From: Phoebastria nigripes
Taxonomy: Eukaryota > Chordata > Aves > Procellariiformes > Diomedeidae
Reading direction: 5' to 3'
Length of the DNA: 64,000 bases
Assembly: GCA_035582835.1 (NCBI GenBank)
Contig: JAYKAV010000112.1
Location: 5,108,361-5,172,360 of the forward strand
Each line of letters opens with the position of its first letter. Positions within the stretch are counted from its first letter, which is position 1. The notes below the pieces were generated by a model. It was not told the DNA's origin. It did no database searches and worked only from the letters and a program-made list of their open reading frames with translations. Shown one piece after another: positions 37,526 through 50,587 of this stretch. The position numbers and the translations under genes were made by a program.

Positions 37526-40500
37526 ATGACAGCAAAAACATTGTTTTTGTGTAATATCACAACAGCATTTCTGTCTTTAATTATTGCAGGTAAGTTTATT
37601 GGTGGCTATGGAAGGTCTTGTTCTGAAACTTATTTTTTCACACAAGTAATACTAATTTTCTGTGAAAATGGATGTAAAAGTCAAATTTATGTGCATGCCA
37701 ATGAGTTCTTTTAAACAGTCCTAAAAGCAGGAACCTATAAAACTTACAGTATGTGGTATTTTATGTACTATCTTATCACAGAATCACAGAATTGTTTAGG
37801 TTGGAAGGGAACTCTTCAGATCATCTAGTCCAACCTCCCTGACCCCCCAGGGTCAGCTAGAGCAGGTTGCCCAGTACTGTGTCCAGTTAGATTTTGAATT
37901 TCTCCACAAATGGAGACTCCACGACCTCTCTGGGCAACTTGTTCCAGTGTTTGATCACCCTCCCATTAAAAAAGTGTTTTCTTGTGTTCAGATGGAATTT
38001 TTTGTGTTTCAATTTGTGCTCATTGCCTCTTGTCCTGTCAGTGGGCAATACTGGCAAAAGTCTGGCTCTTTGTTCTTCATTCCCTCCCATCAGGTATTTA
38101 CACACGTTGATAAGATTCACCCACACACTCCCCAGGCCTTCTCTTCTCTAGGCTAAACAGTCCCTGCTCTTTCAGCCTCTCCTCATGTGAGAGATGCTTC
38201 ACTCCCTTAATCATCTTCATGGCCCTGTGCGGGACTTTCTCCAGTAAATCCATGCCTCTCTTGTACTGGGGAGCCCAGAATTGGCCACAGTACTCGAGAT
38301 GTGGCCTCACCAGTGCTGAGTAGAGGGAAAGAATGACCTTCCTCGACCTGCTGGCAGGTCCTAATGCAGCCCAGGACACCGTTAGCCTTCTTTGCTGTGA
38401 GGGAGCATTGGTGGCTCATGGTCAGCTTGTTGTCCACCAGGACCCCAATGTTCTTCTCTGCAGAGCTGCTTTCCAGCTGAATGATCTCCAGCATGTGCTG
38501 GTGCCTGGGGTCATTCCTCACCAGATGCAGGACTTTGCATTTCCCTTTGTTGAACTTCATAAGGTTCCTGTCAGCCCACTTCTCCAGCCTGTCGAGGTCC
38601 GTCTGGATGGCAGCACAACAGTCTGGTCGTTAATAGACTGATTAAATGAGTTGTAGTTTTAACTTTACAGAAAGTGTCTTTAGGATTTTTTCATATTGGA
38701 AAATATAGCCATTTGACAATAACATAACATCTAGATTTTTGTAAAATTGCTAGACTACTNAGTTGCAGCTGCTTGTTTCTGCCCTTCAGCTGTCAACCAA
38801 CAATCCAGTTCATGTTTAAAACATTTCAGATGGTTCACGTGAGTTGCTGTCATAGTCTTGTCATTCCACCTGGAATCTTGCAGCACTGTCAGACTGTTAA
38901 AAGAAAAACTTCATGAATTTCCATTCCTTGAATTTCTAGCAAGCCATTTGGTTGGAAATAGTTTGTTTTGGGTTTGGTTTGAGTTTTTTTGCCCATGGAT
39001 GGACAAACTGCAAGGTTCACCAATCCATTGGATAGTCTGGTTTTTGGCTAAGTAAGTAATCATATGGAAAGGTGATTATTTGGCTGCCCTCCCCCCAATA
39101 GCAGAGAGTTCTATTGTCTGTTTAGTTATGTGTGTACCTTATAATTCTTTCCTGCTCCATGGAAGTAATGGAGGGCAGTGGGGAAGGGGGATTTCAGAGA
39201 AACAAGAGAGGCAAGAAGTGTGTAAAAAAACCCCACTATTTCAGAATATTAGAGTTTCATGGCAGAAAAGGGTTATCAGTTCCTGTGGCCACAGCATTTC
39301 ATAACCATCAAAGTTATTATGCGGCATTCAATAGAAATATCTGAGCAATTCAATGTTTTGATAAGTAATTTGGAAAAGATTTATAGTGAGGTGGTGAGAA
39401 CTGTGGATGATACAAAATTATCCCTTGGTGGTCAAAACTAATGCTCACTCTGAAGAGGATGTCTGGATATTGAATGGTTTAGTGATAGAATGTCAATAAG
39501 TAAAATCAAATGGATGTGGAGGGACATGGAAGGGTCATACACATATAGCAGAAACATGTATACTGTATGTGTGTGATGTGAGCATTAAGTTAGTTAATAA
39601 CCACTTGGGAAAAATGCTACTTTGACATCTCTGGATGCTCTCTGGAAGCATAAGCTCTGTCATCAGCGGTGGTCAGAAAAGCAGAATTTTTGGGAAGCAG
39701 TAGAGCAGAAAACAGAAAGCTTCATTATGCTACTCTATAACCCTATGGTGAATGTGCATCAATTGAACTCTGCAGTTCTGGTCATTCCATCTCAGAAAGA
39801 CTATATCAGAAGAGGTAGAGAGATGAGTGACAGTGTTGTCTGATATGGGATGGCTTCCATATGAGAAGTCATTAAATGAATGAGGACTCTGAGGTAAAGA
39901 AGAGAGATGACTGAGGCAAGATGTGATAGAGGTCTATAAAATTGTAAATACCATAGACTAGGCAGATGAGGGAAAATTTACTTTGCCATTTCTCGTAACA
40001 AGAAATACGTGATACCCAGAGAAATGATAAAAGCCAGTGAATGGTTTTTCATGCACAACGTAAGAGGAAAGAAAGGGNCCAAAAGCAAACTATTACTCTA
40101 CTTGTTGTGTCCTACTCTCTTTTATTACACATTTGCCACTGGTTGTTATTGGAGACAGGGTTTTGGGCTAGATGATAGACACTTACATGATTCTGTGTGG
40201 CTGTTCTTATATTCTAACAAAACAAGGAATTTTAGATAAAGATAATACTGACTCAGGAATGTGACCATGGTATCCAGAGTTGGTGCCTTTTCTGTCATAC
40301 TGACAAAAAAAAAAAATCTCATGGTGTTGCTTTTTTCCCGTATGAATCTCCTTGGGTCAGGAGGAAAGAAAATGAGCTCATTGGTAAGTGCTTGTAATAA
40401 TTCCTCTCTGAATGCTCATAAAATGAAGGGTGGGTTGAAATTTCCATGGCAAACTTAATATTTGTGCAACAGCAACTTTAACTTCAGTGTCCTCTTAGGA

Positions 40501-43500
40501 CATTTAGGTACTGAAAGCATAGTCTGTCTTGAAGACTTACTTTGTCTGCCGTTAAGTGAAGTTAACAAATAAAGACATTAAATGTGAAATTTGTGTGTGC
40601 ATGTGTGTGTGTGTGTACATGCGTGTGAAACAGACTGGAGAAATACAAGTACTTTAGTAATTTGCATCTGAACTAAAACATACAAATGACAGTGCTGCAA
40701 AGAGATTCTACTGAGTGTAAAGTTTGCATTCAAAAAACAGCATTTCATTTCAGTGGCATAACTATATCTGTATATCACTGAGTAATACTCTCAACTGTAA
40801 AGATAAGGGATTATAATTGTATTTTTAGTCAATGACTTGAGAATGGAGGTGAAAACTCCAGTGAACTTTGTAAATGTAATCAAGAAATGAGTTCAGTGTT
40901 TGAGGTTTTCTTTAATGTTTATCTCTTTCCTTTAGAGAAATGTGAAGCCTATGATGTGATGTTGAGGCAAAGTCTTGTGCCTGATGGGCAGCCTCTTGCT
41001 ATTAAATGTTCACTGGAAAAGAGCTTGAAAAGTGGAGACTACAACTTAACATGGTATAAAGTTGGTAACCAGACAGCTGTGCCTAGAGACAAACTTTCTC
41101 GAATTTGTCAGCAGAAGAATTTAATTTGGTTTCTTCCTGCAATGTTAGAAGATTCTGGAGATTATGAATGTGTTATAAGGTGAAAGTTAAAAAAAAAATT
41201 TACGTTGTTACAGAAATGAGTTGCAAAGGGAATAACTTTTAGAAAGCAAGTAGAATTTGGGGGGTAAGAGAAATACTAACGAAGAAGGGAGAGTGCATTC
41301 ACAAAAACTAACTTTAGGTTGGGGAAAGTAAGTCTAGTTTGGGGTTCTTTTTCCTAGTAGGCAAAAGTAAATCTATTAGAGAAACTGTAAACTTCTTGTC
41401 CTCTCTTTCTTCTCCAAAAAGAATACCATATATTTTTGAGTTAGAAAATATGCCAAATAGGTTAATTTAATTATGTTATATTAATTGCAGGAATTTGACA
41501 AGCTGCAGGAAAATGTGTACAAAAGTAACAGTTTTTGAGAGGATTGATGGTTTATGCTTAAATGAAAAATTTGCTGTAGAGGAGGTGATATTCACATCAT
41601 CATCTGCAAAGGTTGTGTGTCCACACTTGGATTATTTCAGGAATGAGAAGACTGTTCAGCCTGTTCGTTGGTATAAGGTGATAATCTGTGTTTTGTACTG
41701 TCTTATAACTGTCCATTATTTAAAATATGAATCACTGATGTTTGTGAATTTTAAGAGGAAAAACTAAAGATTTATTGTAAATGGGAGAAAAATGCTTTTA
41801 AAACAAATTGGGAGAGGATTAAGACTTTTTATCGTTTAAAGGTGAATACAGGTTTTCTGATTAACGGGGTAGAAATTCAGCTTAGCTGTAGGAGACGTTG
41901 ACCCGTGTGTCCACCAGGTGGCATCTTTTTACCTGCTAGCAAAACACGCTGTCGTGAATTTCTTCTGTGCAGAAAGTTTTAGTATGTCATTTGTGAGAGA
42001 TGGCATATCCATTATGTGCTCAATATTGTTCCATTAAAAAAATGCCATTTCATATTGTTCACACTTATTTAAAGGCTCTTTCTGTTACAAGACCATAGTG
42101 CCTTCTGCAGCATTCCTGCCTCGTGCCCATGCAGTCCATATGGCACCAAAAGTATTTAAATACTTTAAAAAATTAAGTCTAATTATTAAGCGATTCTTCA
42201 TTAATGAATACTTTTACAAATCCTGACACTTGCATTTCACTTCCTTATTTCTCTAAAATTGAAAGTTGTTTTCTATAGGAAATGAACCGGAGTCTCTTTG
42301 AATTAAAAACTCAGAGCTAAAATGAAGTATGTTTTGCTCTTTATTCCACTCCCCTTTCTCTTCCTCAACGTCTGCAAGGCATCCATCCTTATGCTGTGGT
42401 CCATTGAAAGTTCAGATTGCATTAAAGAGAGACAAACCATGGAAAGAGATAGTGATATGAATTAACAGAGTTCTCTACACATGTTTAGGACTGCCAGCTG
42501 CTGGAAGGGAAAAGGTTTGCATTCTCAAACAGTGATCTTATCATTTTCAATGTGACTGTACATGATCAAGGAAACTATACATGCGAAACAACATATACCT
42601 ACAATGGAAAACAATATAACATTTCACGAGACATCAGTCTGACTGTAGAAGGTAAGTAGATAATTTCACTGTGTTTGTGTTCATAACAACGACACCAAAT
42701 TTTTGTCCAAGTTCCTAAAGACTAAAGCTAAAAGACCCAATATGTGGATAGACATGCTTAGGGCTACTAATTTTCACCTAAATATGAGGGAAAGAAATGC
42801 TGACTGAGAGCTTGTATATTTTTGTCTGTTGTTGCCACTGTGTTGAAGATTGGTTCCCCTGTTCAAAGTTGCAGTATGTCAAAGCTTTGCTGCCCAGACC
42901 AGCTGCCAAGGTCCCTAAACAGGTGCCCTGTAAGGCTTGGTAGGCACAATACTTTCTGTTGTGGCTGCACCCTCTATCCTGCCCGTCTTACTTCTCTCTC
43001 TTTTACATTATCCTCTTGCTGCAAGAACAACGAACTAAACCAGCCCAAATTGTAGCAGTATCTTGACTCTGTGTGTCCTATCTGTTTCTTTTAAACCTTT
43101 GTCTCTTCTGTTTTTGGCTTTAAGCTCCTCAGCACAAGAACTGCTGATCTCTGATATCATGTATCTAGCTCAGTAGGCCCTGATTTATGTCGGGGGGCCA
43201 CCAGCAGGACAAAAAAATCTAAAAGAAGGCCTAGCTTTAAAACGCAAACTCCTTTGCTAGCGCAGCGTTATCAGATTGATATTGGATCACTGAAAAGGCT
43301 GTGCTGTATCAAGGCATGAAATGCCAATACTGTTCTTACATTCCAGCTGATGAAAGACGTTTTCAGGTTTACTTATAGATTGCATTACTATTTAATGGTC
43401 TTTTTTTGTGCTTGCCTGTTTTTTCTGTGTGTGTGTATATATATGCATACATATGTATGTATATATGTATGTATATATATAATATGAATATGTATCATAT

Positions 43501-46500
43501 TAATATAATGTCATATGTATATGATGTGGATAAACAAAATATGAGGAACATAAGGTCAGATCAGATGAAATGACCATTCTGGTCTTAAAATCTGTCCCTT
43601 GAACTTCTCTCAGTGTAATTTCAGCTCCCACTATTCAGTAGAAGCAAAGTCGTATCACTCCTTTGCTGTAAATGACTGAAGGCAGCTCAGTTGTTTTTAA
43701 AGTCTCCAGCTGAGCAAGTCAACACTAAAATGGGTGATTTGGGGGTCCAAACAATAGTGCAGGCCTAGTTTTCAGAAGGGGAAGGATATATNTGGGGCAA
43801 TCTTGTGTGCTTTGCTAGGGGGCTCAAAAGGTATGCTTTATGATTTCTTTTTGTTAATTCGTGCTCTTGGAGAAACTTCCTTGAACTTTGAATATCTGAT
43901 AGGAAATGTTCTAAAACATCCTACAGCTGGCTGAGACAGCTGGAAATGGTATGTGTGTTCAGTGGGGGACCCTCCAAGTTGGGATTCATTTAGCCATACT
44001 GAGACATTTTTAATGTAGATGTCTAGATCTCCATCTGTTGATTACTCTTCCTTTGTAGCCTGTAGAAAGAAATAAGCTTTACAGAATATCATATATCTAG
44101 TCCTAATGTAAACATCTAAAAGGAGCCACTGGTGTTGTACTTCCTTATAGAACAGTGCTGTGGAAAGAATTGTAAGGCCTTCAACTAGAGTACAGAAATT
44201 AAATTTCCCCTCTATAATAGTCTAAAATAGATGAATTGCACTCCTGAGTATTTGGCTCCAGTTTGTGGGGTGCTGGGTGACAAGCTATCCAGATTGTAGA
44301 GGGGTAATACTGTAGCTATTTACCCACACCCTTTTCAGCACCTGTGCATGCAGTATTACAGGATTTTTATGCCATGGAACAGCCAGGCCACCACGAGTGT
44401 GTAGAGATTTGTGGCACTGCATTTTGGAAGAGGTGGAGGAAAGAATAGCATAGCTTCAAGTCAGAAGTAATGACTACCTGAGATACGTTACTTTCAGTAT
44501 TGAGTGATGTCTGTTATAAAATTGCTGACAACCTTGTCCATAGGACAGGTTGTACTTGGGTTATAGAGCATAGAACAGGCTACAGCTGCCCCAGGTTTTC
44601 TGAAAAGAACTTTCTTTCTTTTGGTTAGTGAGTCCACCAAAAAAGCCCCCAGAAATATCTTATCCAAGAAACAACTCCATTGAAGTGGAACTTGGTAAGT
44701 ATTCTCTATAAGAAAATATGATTTTGTATCCTAGTGAAAATCTATACCTAGGAATGCCCTATTCTGTGATTTTTGTTTTTTGACAAAAACTAGTTCAGTG
44801 ACCAGCTCAGTTTCTCTATGTTGATCTCCTGAAGGAGGAGTGTTTGGGGGTGAGAGGGAAAGAGGCAAGGTGTGTTGCTTCCAAAGTCCTTGGAAACCTG
44901 TATGGAAGTTTCTCAGATGCAAAGAAAATTATAGGGAACCCAAGTAATTCTCTGTCACATCTGTTGCTTTCCATCACTCTGGAAGAGATTCTAAGANCAG
45001 ATCGGTCTTTGAATCTGCAGGGAAAGTGATGCCCCAGAGAGAGGCATCTTCTTCCTGGATTTAGCCTCTTCCATCCTACCAGTCTCCTTCTGAACATGCA
45101 GATCACTGAGTATATAGACCCTCTGGTAGAGTAACTTTTCTGAAAGGGTGTGGGACCATCCTTTAGCTGGTCTGTGTGNCAGTCTGTGAACAGAATTGTA
45201 TAGGTTTTAATTACAGTATGGAAATTAACTTTTCACTTTGTAACACAATTTTATAGGCTCACAGGTTACAGTGGATTGCAATACAACAGGTGCTGATGGG
45301 TATGAGGTGTTTTGGACAGGCAACGGTGTGTATATTGATGTATTTTATATGAGCAGAATTTTTGCAAGTCCTTATGAGTAAGTATATTTTCAGATTAGAA
45401 AATACCGTGTTGGCAACCAAAGTGAAACTTTCTCCCTGTGACATTAAAATATTTAGCAACATTTTTCACTTGCTTAAATAGCTTGCTTTTTAAAAGCTCT
45501 AATGCTTGCTTCCTCCAATTCACTTTCTGCTGTGAAGTAGAAACTTGAAACATAGTAGGCACATGGACTTCACATGTGATTGTGCTCTTTTTGGTCATTG
45601 TAAAAATCTGTCTTAATTTCCAACCTTGGGAAAAGGTGTTTTGTAGACTTACAGTCTCATAATTGTAATACAGTTTCTATAGAGCAGGCTCTGGCCTGGC
45701 AGAGACCTCTTTCAGTTGGATCAAGCATGTCCAAGCACATGATCTTCAGACTGTCTCTTTCTTCTGCGTTCTCCTTTCCCTTCACATCTGCCTTTCTGAA
45801 AGGTTGCAAGAGGTCAAACCTGTGCTTTACAGGAGAAAGTAAGGCTTCCAGATTTAAGAGCCTTAAGTCAGAGAAGTGTAACTGAGATCAGCTGAAGAGC
45901 TAGTGGAAGACTTTGTTGAGGACATTTGTACTGAAGCTTAGTGGGGTGAGAGGTGAAAAGGGAGACAGACTTCCAGTGATGAGTTGGGGTTTGGGAGGAA
46001 AACGGACTTGGACTGAGTAAAGCATGAGAAGGACAACTGAGAGATAAGGTGAGGGTGAAAAGCAGGTTAAACGGAGTTAGGAGAGAAGAAATTAGACCTG
46101 ACTTGAAAAGGCAACTAAAATTGGAGCAGAACGCAATCTGAAAGTTTCTGAGATATGACAAGTTGGGAACTAAAAATTGCAGGTTTTCTGTCAGCCCTCA
46201 TCTCATGGTGGTGCTATGAAGAAAAAATTCTCAAGCACTATCTATGAGCAAGAAACTGATGAAGAAATGAGAATGATATCTTCAAAGTAAGAATATAGTT
46301 TTGAGAAATAAGTCCTCATCATAGAACAAAGGGGGAAAGAAAATGCTGAATTCTTTGCATGCTTACCAAGAGAAAACCCTATACAAAAGTAATATATTGT
46401 ACTGTCATAAAGAATTGTAATGCCATAAACAATCGGGCCATAATGCAGAGGCACACGGTCACTGAATTGATATCATAAAAGCAATGTTATTTTTTGTACT

Positions 46501-49500
46501 TCCTAGCACTTTTATGGTCATCTTTGCAACCATTAGTCATTTGCATTAGTGACGTTGATTTATTCATTCCTTGTTACAGTGTTCAAATTACTGTAACTTT
46601 TTACTCAGAAAGTGATTTGTGTGGTCCTATATATGCCCTTTATGATATATTTCAAGCTTTTATTTTGCATTTTAAATGGTAACTAGAATAAGTTTTCAGG
46701 AAAAAATAGTGCTTGGCTAAGTAGACTAGTTAGTTAATTTTGCATTTGAGATCTACTGTTAACAAGGTAGTGGTATCCCTCATTTTGCTGGTGATTAAAA
46801 AGTTGTTTAGTTCACACATCAGTCACACATCATGGTACACATGACTAACTGAATGTGCAGCATAATGAGCACTTTTGTGCCCTTGTACAATGTATGGGGG
46901 ATAATCTGTGTCTCTTAATGGTGCAGCCTGACACTTTAGCTGTTAGAAGTCTGTTCTGATCCATGGGGTGAAGCAGCAGTTTAAAATTCACTCCCTGCAG
47001 CTGGAATCATACTGTGAGTTGGTGTTGTCTGCTGCGGGTCACCACCTTTGATGTCTTCCCTGTCCCAGAGCTGCTTACCCTTGTACCAGGATGTCCTGGT
47101 TTCGGCTGGCNTAGAGTTAAACCACGACACAGGGCCTCTTTCTGTGTCACTTCACATTGTTGAATTTCTCTTTCACCAAGCACTGGGGCTCTCCACCTGC
47201 TCTTACAGGGGCTGGGAAGCCCGTAACAAGGGTTTGCTTAGGTTTGTAAGGTATATTTTTGTACTTTTGCCTATAGAAACCTTATATTCCTTTGGGGAAA
47301 CACAGCTCTGGATAAGATAATGTCTTGATGTTTTCCATCGTCTATGCTAAATGTCAGTAAGAGGCCCTACTGTTGTTTGGGTTTCCTTCATATAATGTAA
47401 TTGCTCATCTATTCTGAAGTGTGGTTGACATTTGCAGATGGAAACAACTATTGTCGTGCTGCAGCTGTTAGTGATGAAGCCATTCCAGAAAGGGCTGTAG
47501 TTTTATGGCTCTATTTGTCACCTTTTGGATAGGGAGGAAGCTTCTTACGATGGACGCCCTGTGCATTCTGTGAAGCTAATAATTTCGGAAGTGAATAGTG
47601 AAGATTATGAACAACCGTTTGTCTGTCAAGCTTCAAATGCCTTTGGGCAGGTTGCATCGTATATTATATTAAAACACAGAGGTAAGAAATACTGTTATTT
47701 TTGAGGCCTGTGTTTGTCTTGACTTCCCCAGAAGGGGTTTTGATACCAAATGCTCATATATCATGTTGATAGAAGACAGATGGATTACAGCTTGCTGTAT
47801 GTATGCATGTACCCATGCATAAGGGAAGAGTCACTGTAGTACTGTATTTATCATTATTAAAATACTAGGTAGATGGAAGTTAAAAATATGATACTCAAAT
47901 TTGTATTACATTTGTGTAAAAGAGCAGATTTGGACAAATTCAGCATTTAAAAAAACCTCTTCCTATATTTTTGTGCAGTTCCTGATACACGAAGATGGCT
48001 GACTGGAGGGCTTGTCTCTTTGTTAATTTTAACATTTATTACTTTAATAATCTACAAGATTTTCAAGATTGACTTGGTGCTTTGGTACCGTAATTCTCTC
48101 TGTGCCTTTGCAAGTAAGGAAGGTATGTGAGTGTGACTAGGTATGTTAGTGTAACTAGCCTATCGATTTTTTCACTTTCCACTACTTATAAGCAATAATG
48201 TAATTATTTAGTAGAATGTATGTGGAATTTCTTTGAGGAATTTTCAGATATGCATAAAGACATTTTTTGGGGTATTTTTTTCAGTCATATGGGTAAAATA
48301 TATAATCATAGTTGAGGTAATAAACACTGCATAATATTGAAGGCAGTCATGGTGAGATAGGTCAAAAAGAACTTCAGGTTTTCCCCAAATTAGCATGTTG
48401 CTTTTTGCTTTTCCGTGAAGTAGTTTCTTTACATGTAGATTTATGGTCACTCTGATGATGATCAATAGGTGTCAGCAGAGCTACATCCTGTAAACTAGCT
48501 ATTTAAAGATGTGCATTAAATATTTATATTGAAAATCAGACTCTCATTTTCTCAGAGGTTAACTTTGTTGTTGTTTTTTTTTTTTTCAACTTCTCTCTTT
48601 TACCCAACACTTTCCTTCTAAGTTCTGTCAGTTACGATCTTTACGTGCCAAAGAGAAAAAATGCTACTAGTTCTCTATTCTGTGATTCTTCTTACGTGTT
48701 TTTATTGCTGTGGTATAGACAAATACATTGGACGGGTGTGAAAAAATTGGAATAAGTGCAACATTATAGATGTATTGTTTGGCAGCCCTCAGAATTAGAC
48801 TGTCTGAAGTTCCCCATAGCTTGAAAGTAAATGGATTGCATGCATTGAGGTAGTTAACATTTACTCATGGCTGTTCTAAATGTTTTCACAGGAAAGTAAT
48901 TTCAACTTCTGGTTAAAAGTTCAGTTTTCCCAGAACACTTTAATAGAATTCTAATGAAAAAAAAAAGAAAAATTAATGAAACTGTTTTGTAGCTTGTTGA
49001 GCTAAACTTAACTTCTTGAGTTAAATCTGATTTTGGTTTGGTTTCTTCATTCCTGTTTATTCAATTTTAAGTCTTAAAACCACAGCTGCCTTCTGGCCTT
49101 CTTCTACCTGCCTTTCCCTCACAGAATTATTACAAGAAAGAGTTGCCATTTTCCACCCTCTCTCGTGGTTAGTCAGAAGTGGAGATAACTGCTGCTGAGT
49201 TTGTTTCAGGAGAGGTGGTGAAGACAGTCCTGCGAGAGGACACTTTCTTAATGTCTTGGCACCTCTTGGGCTGGGGGCTCCTTCCTGGAGGTCCCAGGTC
49301 CTGCATCCAGCTCACTTGCTGGCACATCCATCCCCACGATGGGAAAAGAGGTCAGGTTCTGTGGCTGATCATCTTTCTTTTGATTTGTAGAGCATTTTAG
49401 TGCTTTGATATTATTCTGTCAGATAGGTGAATCAGGCCCCCATTACTATTTTTAAACAGTCCAAAATGAAGCCTTGCAATAAAGGCATGTTGCTGATTTT

Positions 49501-50587
49501 TAGTTTTTTAATTTAAACATTTGTATTTGTTTTAGATGGGAAAATCTATGATGCATATGTCCTGTACGCAAAAAGCAGTGGAGGCAGAAGCTTCTATCGT
49601 CTGGAAACCTTTGTTCGTAGAATACTCCCTGATGTTTTAGAACAACAATGTGGATATAATCTCTTTATATTAGGAAGGGATGATTTACCGGGAGAAGGTA
49701 TGCTTTAATTAGTAGAGTTAATAGGTTGTCTTTTGACACATTGTTCTTGGGTTAGAAGATTATATATACAATTAAAAAACACCTTTTTTTTGAAAACAAA
49801 GCTATATTTGTTTATTTTTAATGGATAATTTGTCCATTTGTCCAATGGACTTTTTTTTTATTTTAAATTTTTTTGGTTTCTTACAAAAAATTCTGTTCTG
49901 ATGTTATGAGGGTCTGCACTTTCTTTTTAGTGATGAACAAATGAGGATTCAGCAGCATTAATAATATTGTTGAGGTTCTTTGAATGATGTCTGCTCCTGG
50001 GGACTGAAGAAAACAATTTTTATCAGGAACTTCGTGCAATGGATCATGAATCATGAATGCCACTTGGGAGCTCTTAAACCTATCAGTCCTCTGAGCTAGC
50101 CACTGCTCCATATATGCAATTTTAAAATTAAGAAATATTTTACATCAGTTGTAAAGTTTCTATGCAAACTTTGATTGTTCCTTCATTACTTACAGCTGTG
50201 GTCAGTGTGGCTGATGAAACCCTTAAGCAAAGCAGAAGACTGATGATTATTTTGGGATCAGAAACATCTAGTTGCTGCCTGTTAGAAGACACCTCTGAAC
50301 AACAACTAGCTATGTATAATGCTCTCATCCGTGATGGGATTCAAGTGATTCTTATAGAAATGGATGAAATACAGGACTACACAAGCATGCCAGAATCAAT
50401 CAAATACATTAAGCAAAAACATGGAGCTATCCAATGGAAAGGTGACTTCTCAGAGAAATCTTGTTCAGCAAATACAAGATTCTGGAAAAACGTGCGCTAT
50501 CAAATGCCATCCAGAAAAAAAGTATCTTATTCTGAAGTGTATTTGTTGCCCCTAACTTTGAACAATTCTGCAGAAAAGGGAAGTTAA
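37526..50587 (+). CDS. IL1RL1: Interleukin-1 receptor-like 1 (ST2), IL-33 receptor
   Basis: Ten coding exons: 37526-37589, 40936-41179, 41491-41677, 42489-42651, 44629-44694, 45257-45377, 47533-47681, 47979-48122, 49536-49697 and 50196-50587. They total 1692 bases, in frame throughout, giving 563 residues. A hydrophobic signal peptide (1-21) precedes three Ig domains (about 22-331) with eight or so N-glycosylation motifs, a membrane helix (about 338-357), and a TIR domain (about 380-540) with the BB loop RDDLPG near 427-432 and box-3 FW at 529-530. The start ATG sits five bases into its exon. IL1RL1 is the membrane receptor for IL-33; it pairs with IL1RAP and signals through MyD88. The choice over IL1RL2 rests on gene order and on ST2-like residues: [17 protein letters not shown] and VRYQMP. 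The Ig region is more conserved than human ST2 and looks partly IL1RL2-like, so IL1RL2 remains the alternative. Confidence 0.75.
37776..38629 (-). repeat. CR1 LINE 3' portion, antisense
   Basis: It starts TCACAGAATCACAGAATTG and continues with GTTTAGGTTGGAAGGGAACT and CTAGTCCAACCTCCC. It extends about 850 bases into antisense reverse-transcriptase C-terminal sequence (reverse strand: [27 protein letters not shown]). It lies just inside the first intron after the IL1RL1 signal exon and is better preserved than the copy at 7053. Confidence 0.94.
39310..40225 (+). repeat. Second old CR1/L3-type LINE fragment
   Basis: Sense-orientation worn LINE sequence. GATGATACAAAATTATCCC, then ATAGAGGTCTATAAAATTG, then AAATTTACTTTGCC, and a 3' end with TTTTGGGCTAGATGATAG and GTGGCTGTTCTTATATTC. 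These are landmarks of an ancient CR1-like LINE tail as I remember it. It partly repeats the section at 36.7-37.2 kb, so it is a separate insertion. Confidence 0.65.
40587..40626. repeat. (TG)n microsatellite
   Basis: About 18 TG units with small interruptions, in the IL1RL1 intron upstream of the exon at 40936. Confidence 0.9.
41921..41934 (+). promoter_or_regulatory. Candidate CTCF site
   Basis: CCACCAGGTGGCAT fits the CTCF core CCASYAGRKGGCRS at 13 of 14 positions. It lies in the IL1RL1 intron between exons 41677 and 42489. Function is inference. Confidence 0.4.
43425..43510. repeat. AT-rich (TG/TA/TATG)n microsatellite
   Basis: GTGTGTGTATATATATGC is followed by TATGTATG and ATATATAATATG units over about 85 bases, in the intron between 42651 and 44629. 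Confidence 0.85.
47092..47129 (-). mobile_element. Collapsed LTR remnant: two LTR ends joined directly
   Basis: The sequence begins TGTCCTGGTTTCGGCTGG, which is the reverse complement of the 3' end of the LTR at 61595-62149 with one mismatch. It finishes GTTAAACCACGACA, the reverse complement of that LTR's 5' end. Only 38 bases remain of about 555. The flanks CAGGA and CAGGG agree at four of five bases, as an old target duplication would. It lies in the IL1RL1 intron before the exon at 47533. Confidence 0.65.
47856..47861 (+). terminator. Weak candidate polyadenylation signal for a soluble IL1RL1 form
   Basis: The variant hexamer ATTAAA lies 175 bases after the third-Ig exon (ending 47681), within the intron. 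If that exon is not spliced, translation stops quickly and this signal could end a short transcript. No evidence beyond the motif. Confidence 0.2.

Noticed and set aside
38098..38560. Antisense open frames with LINE reverse-transcriptase features as genes
   Set aside because: They are fragments of a 5'-truncated CR1 element, broken by frameshifts.
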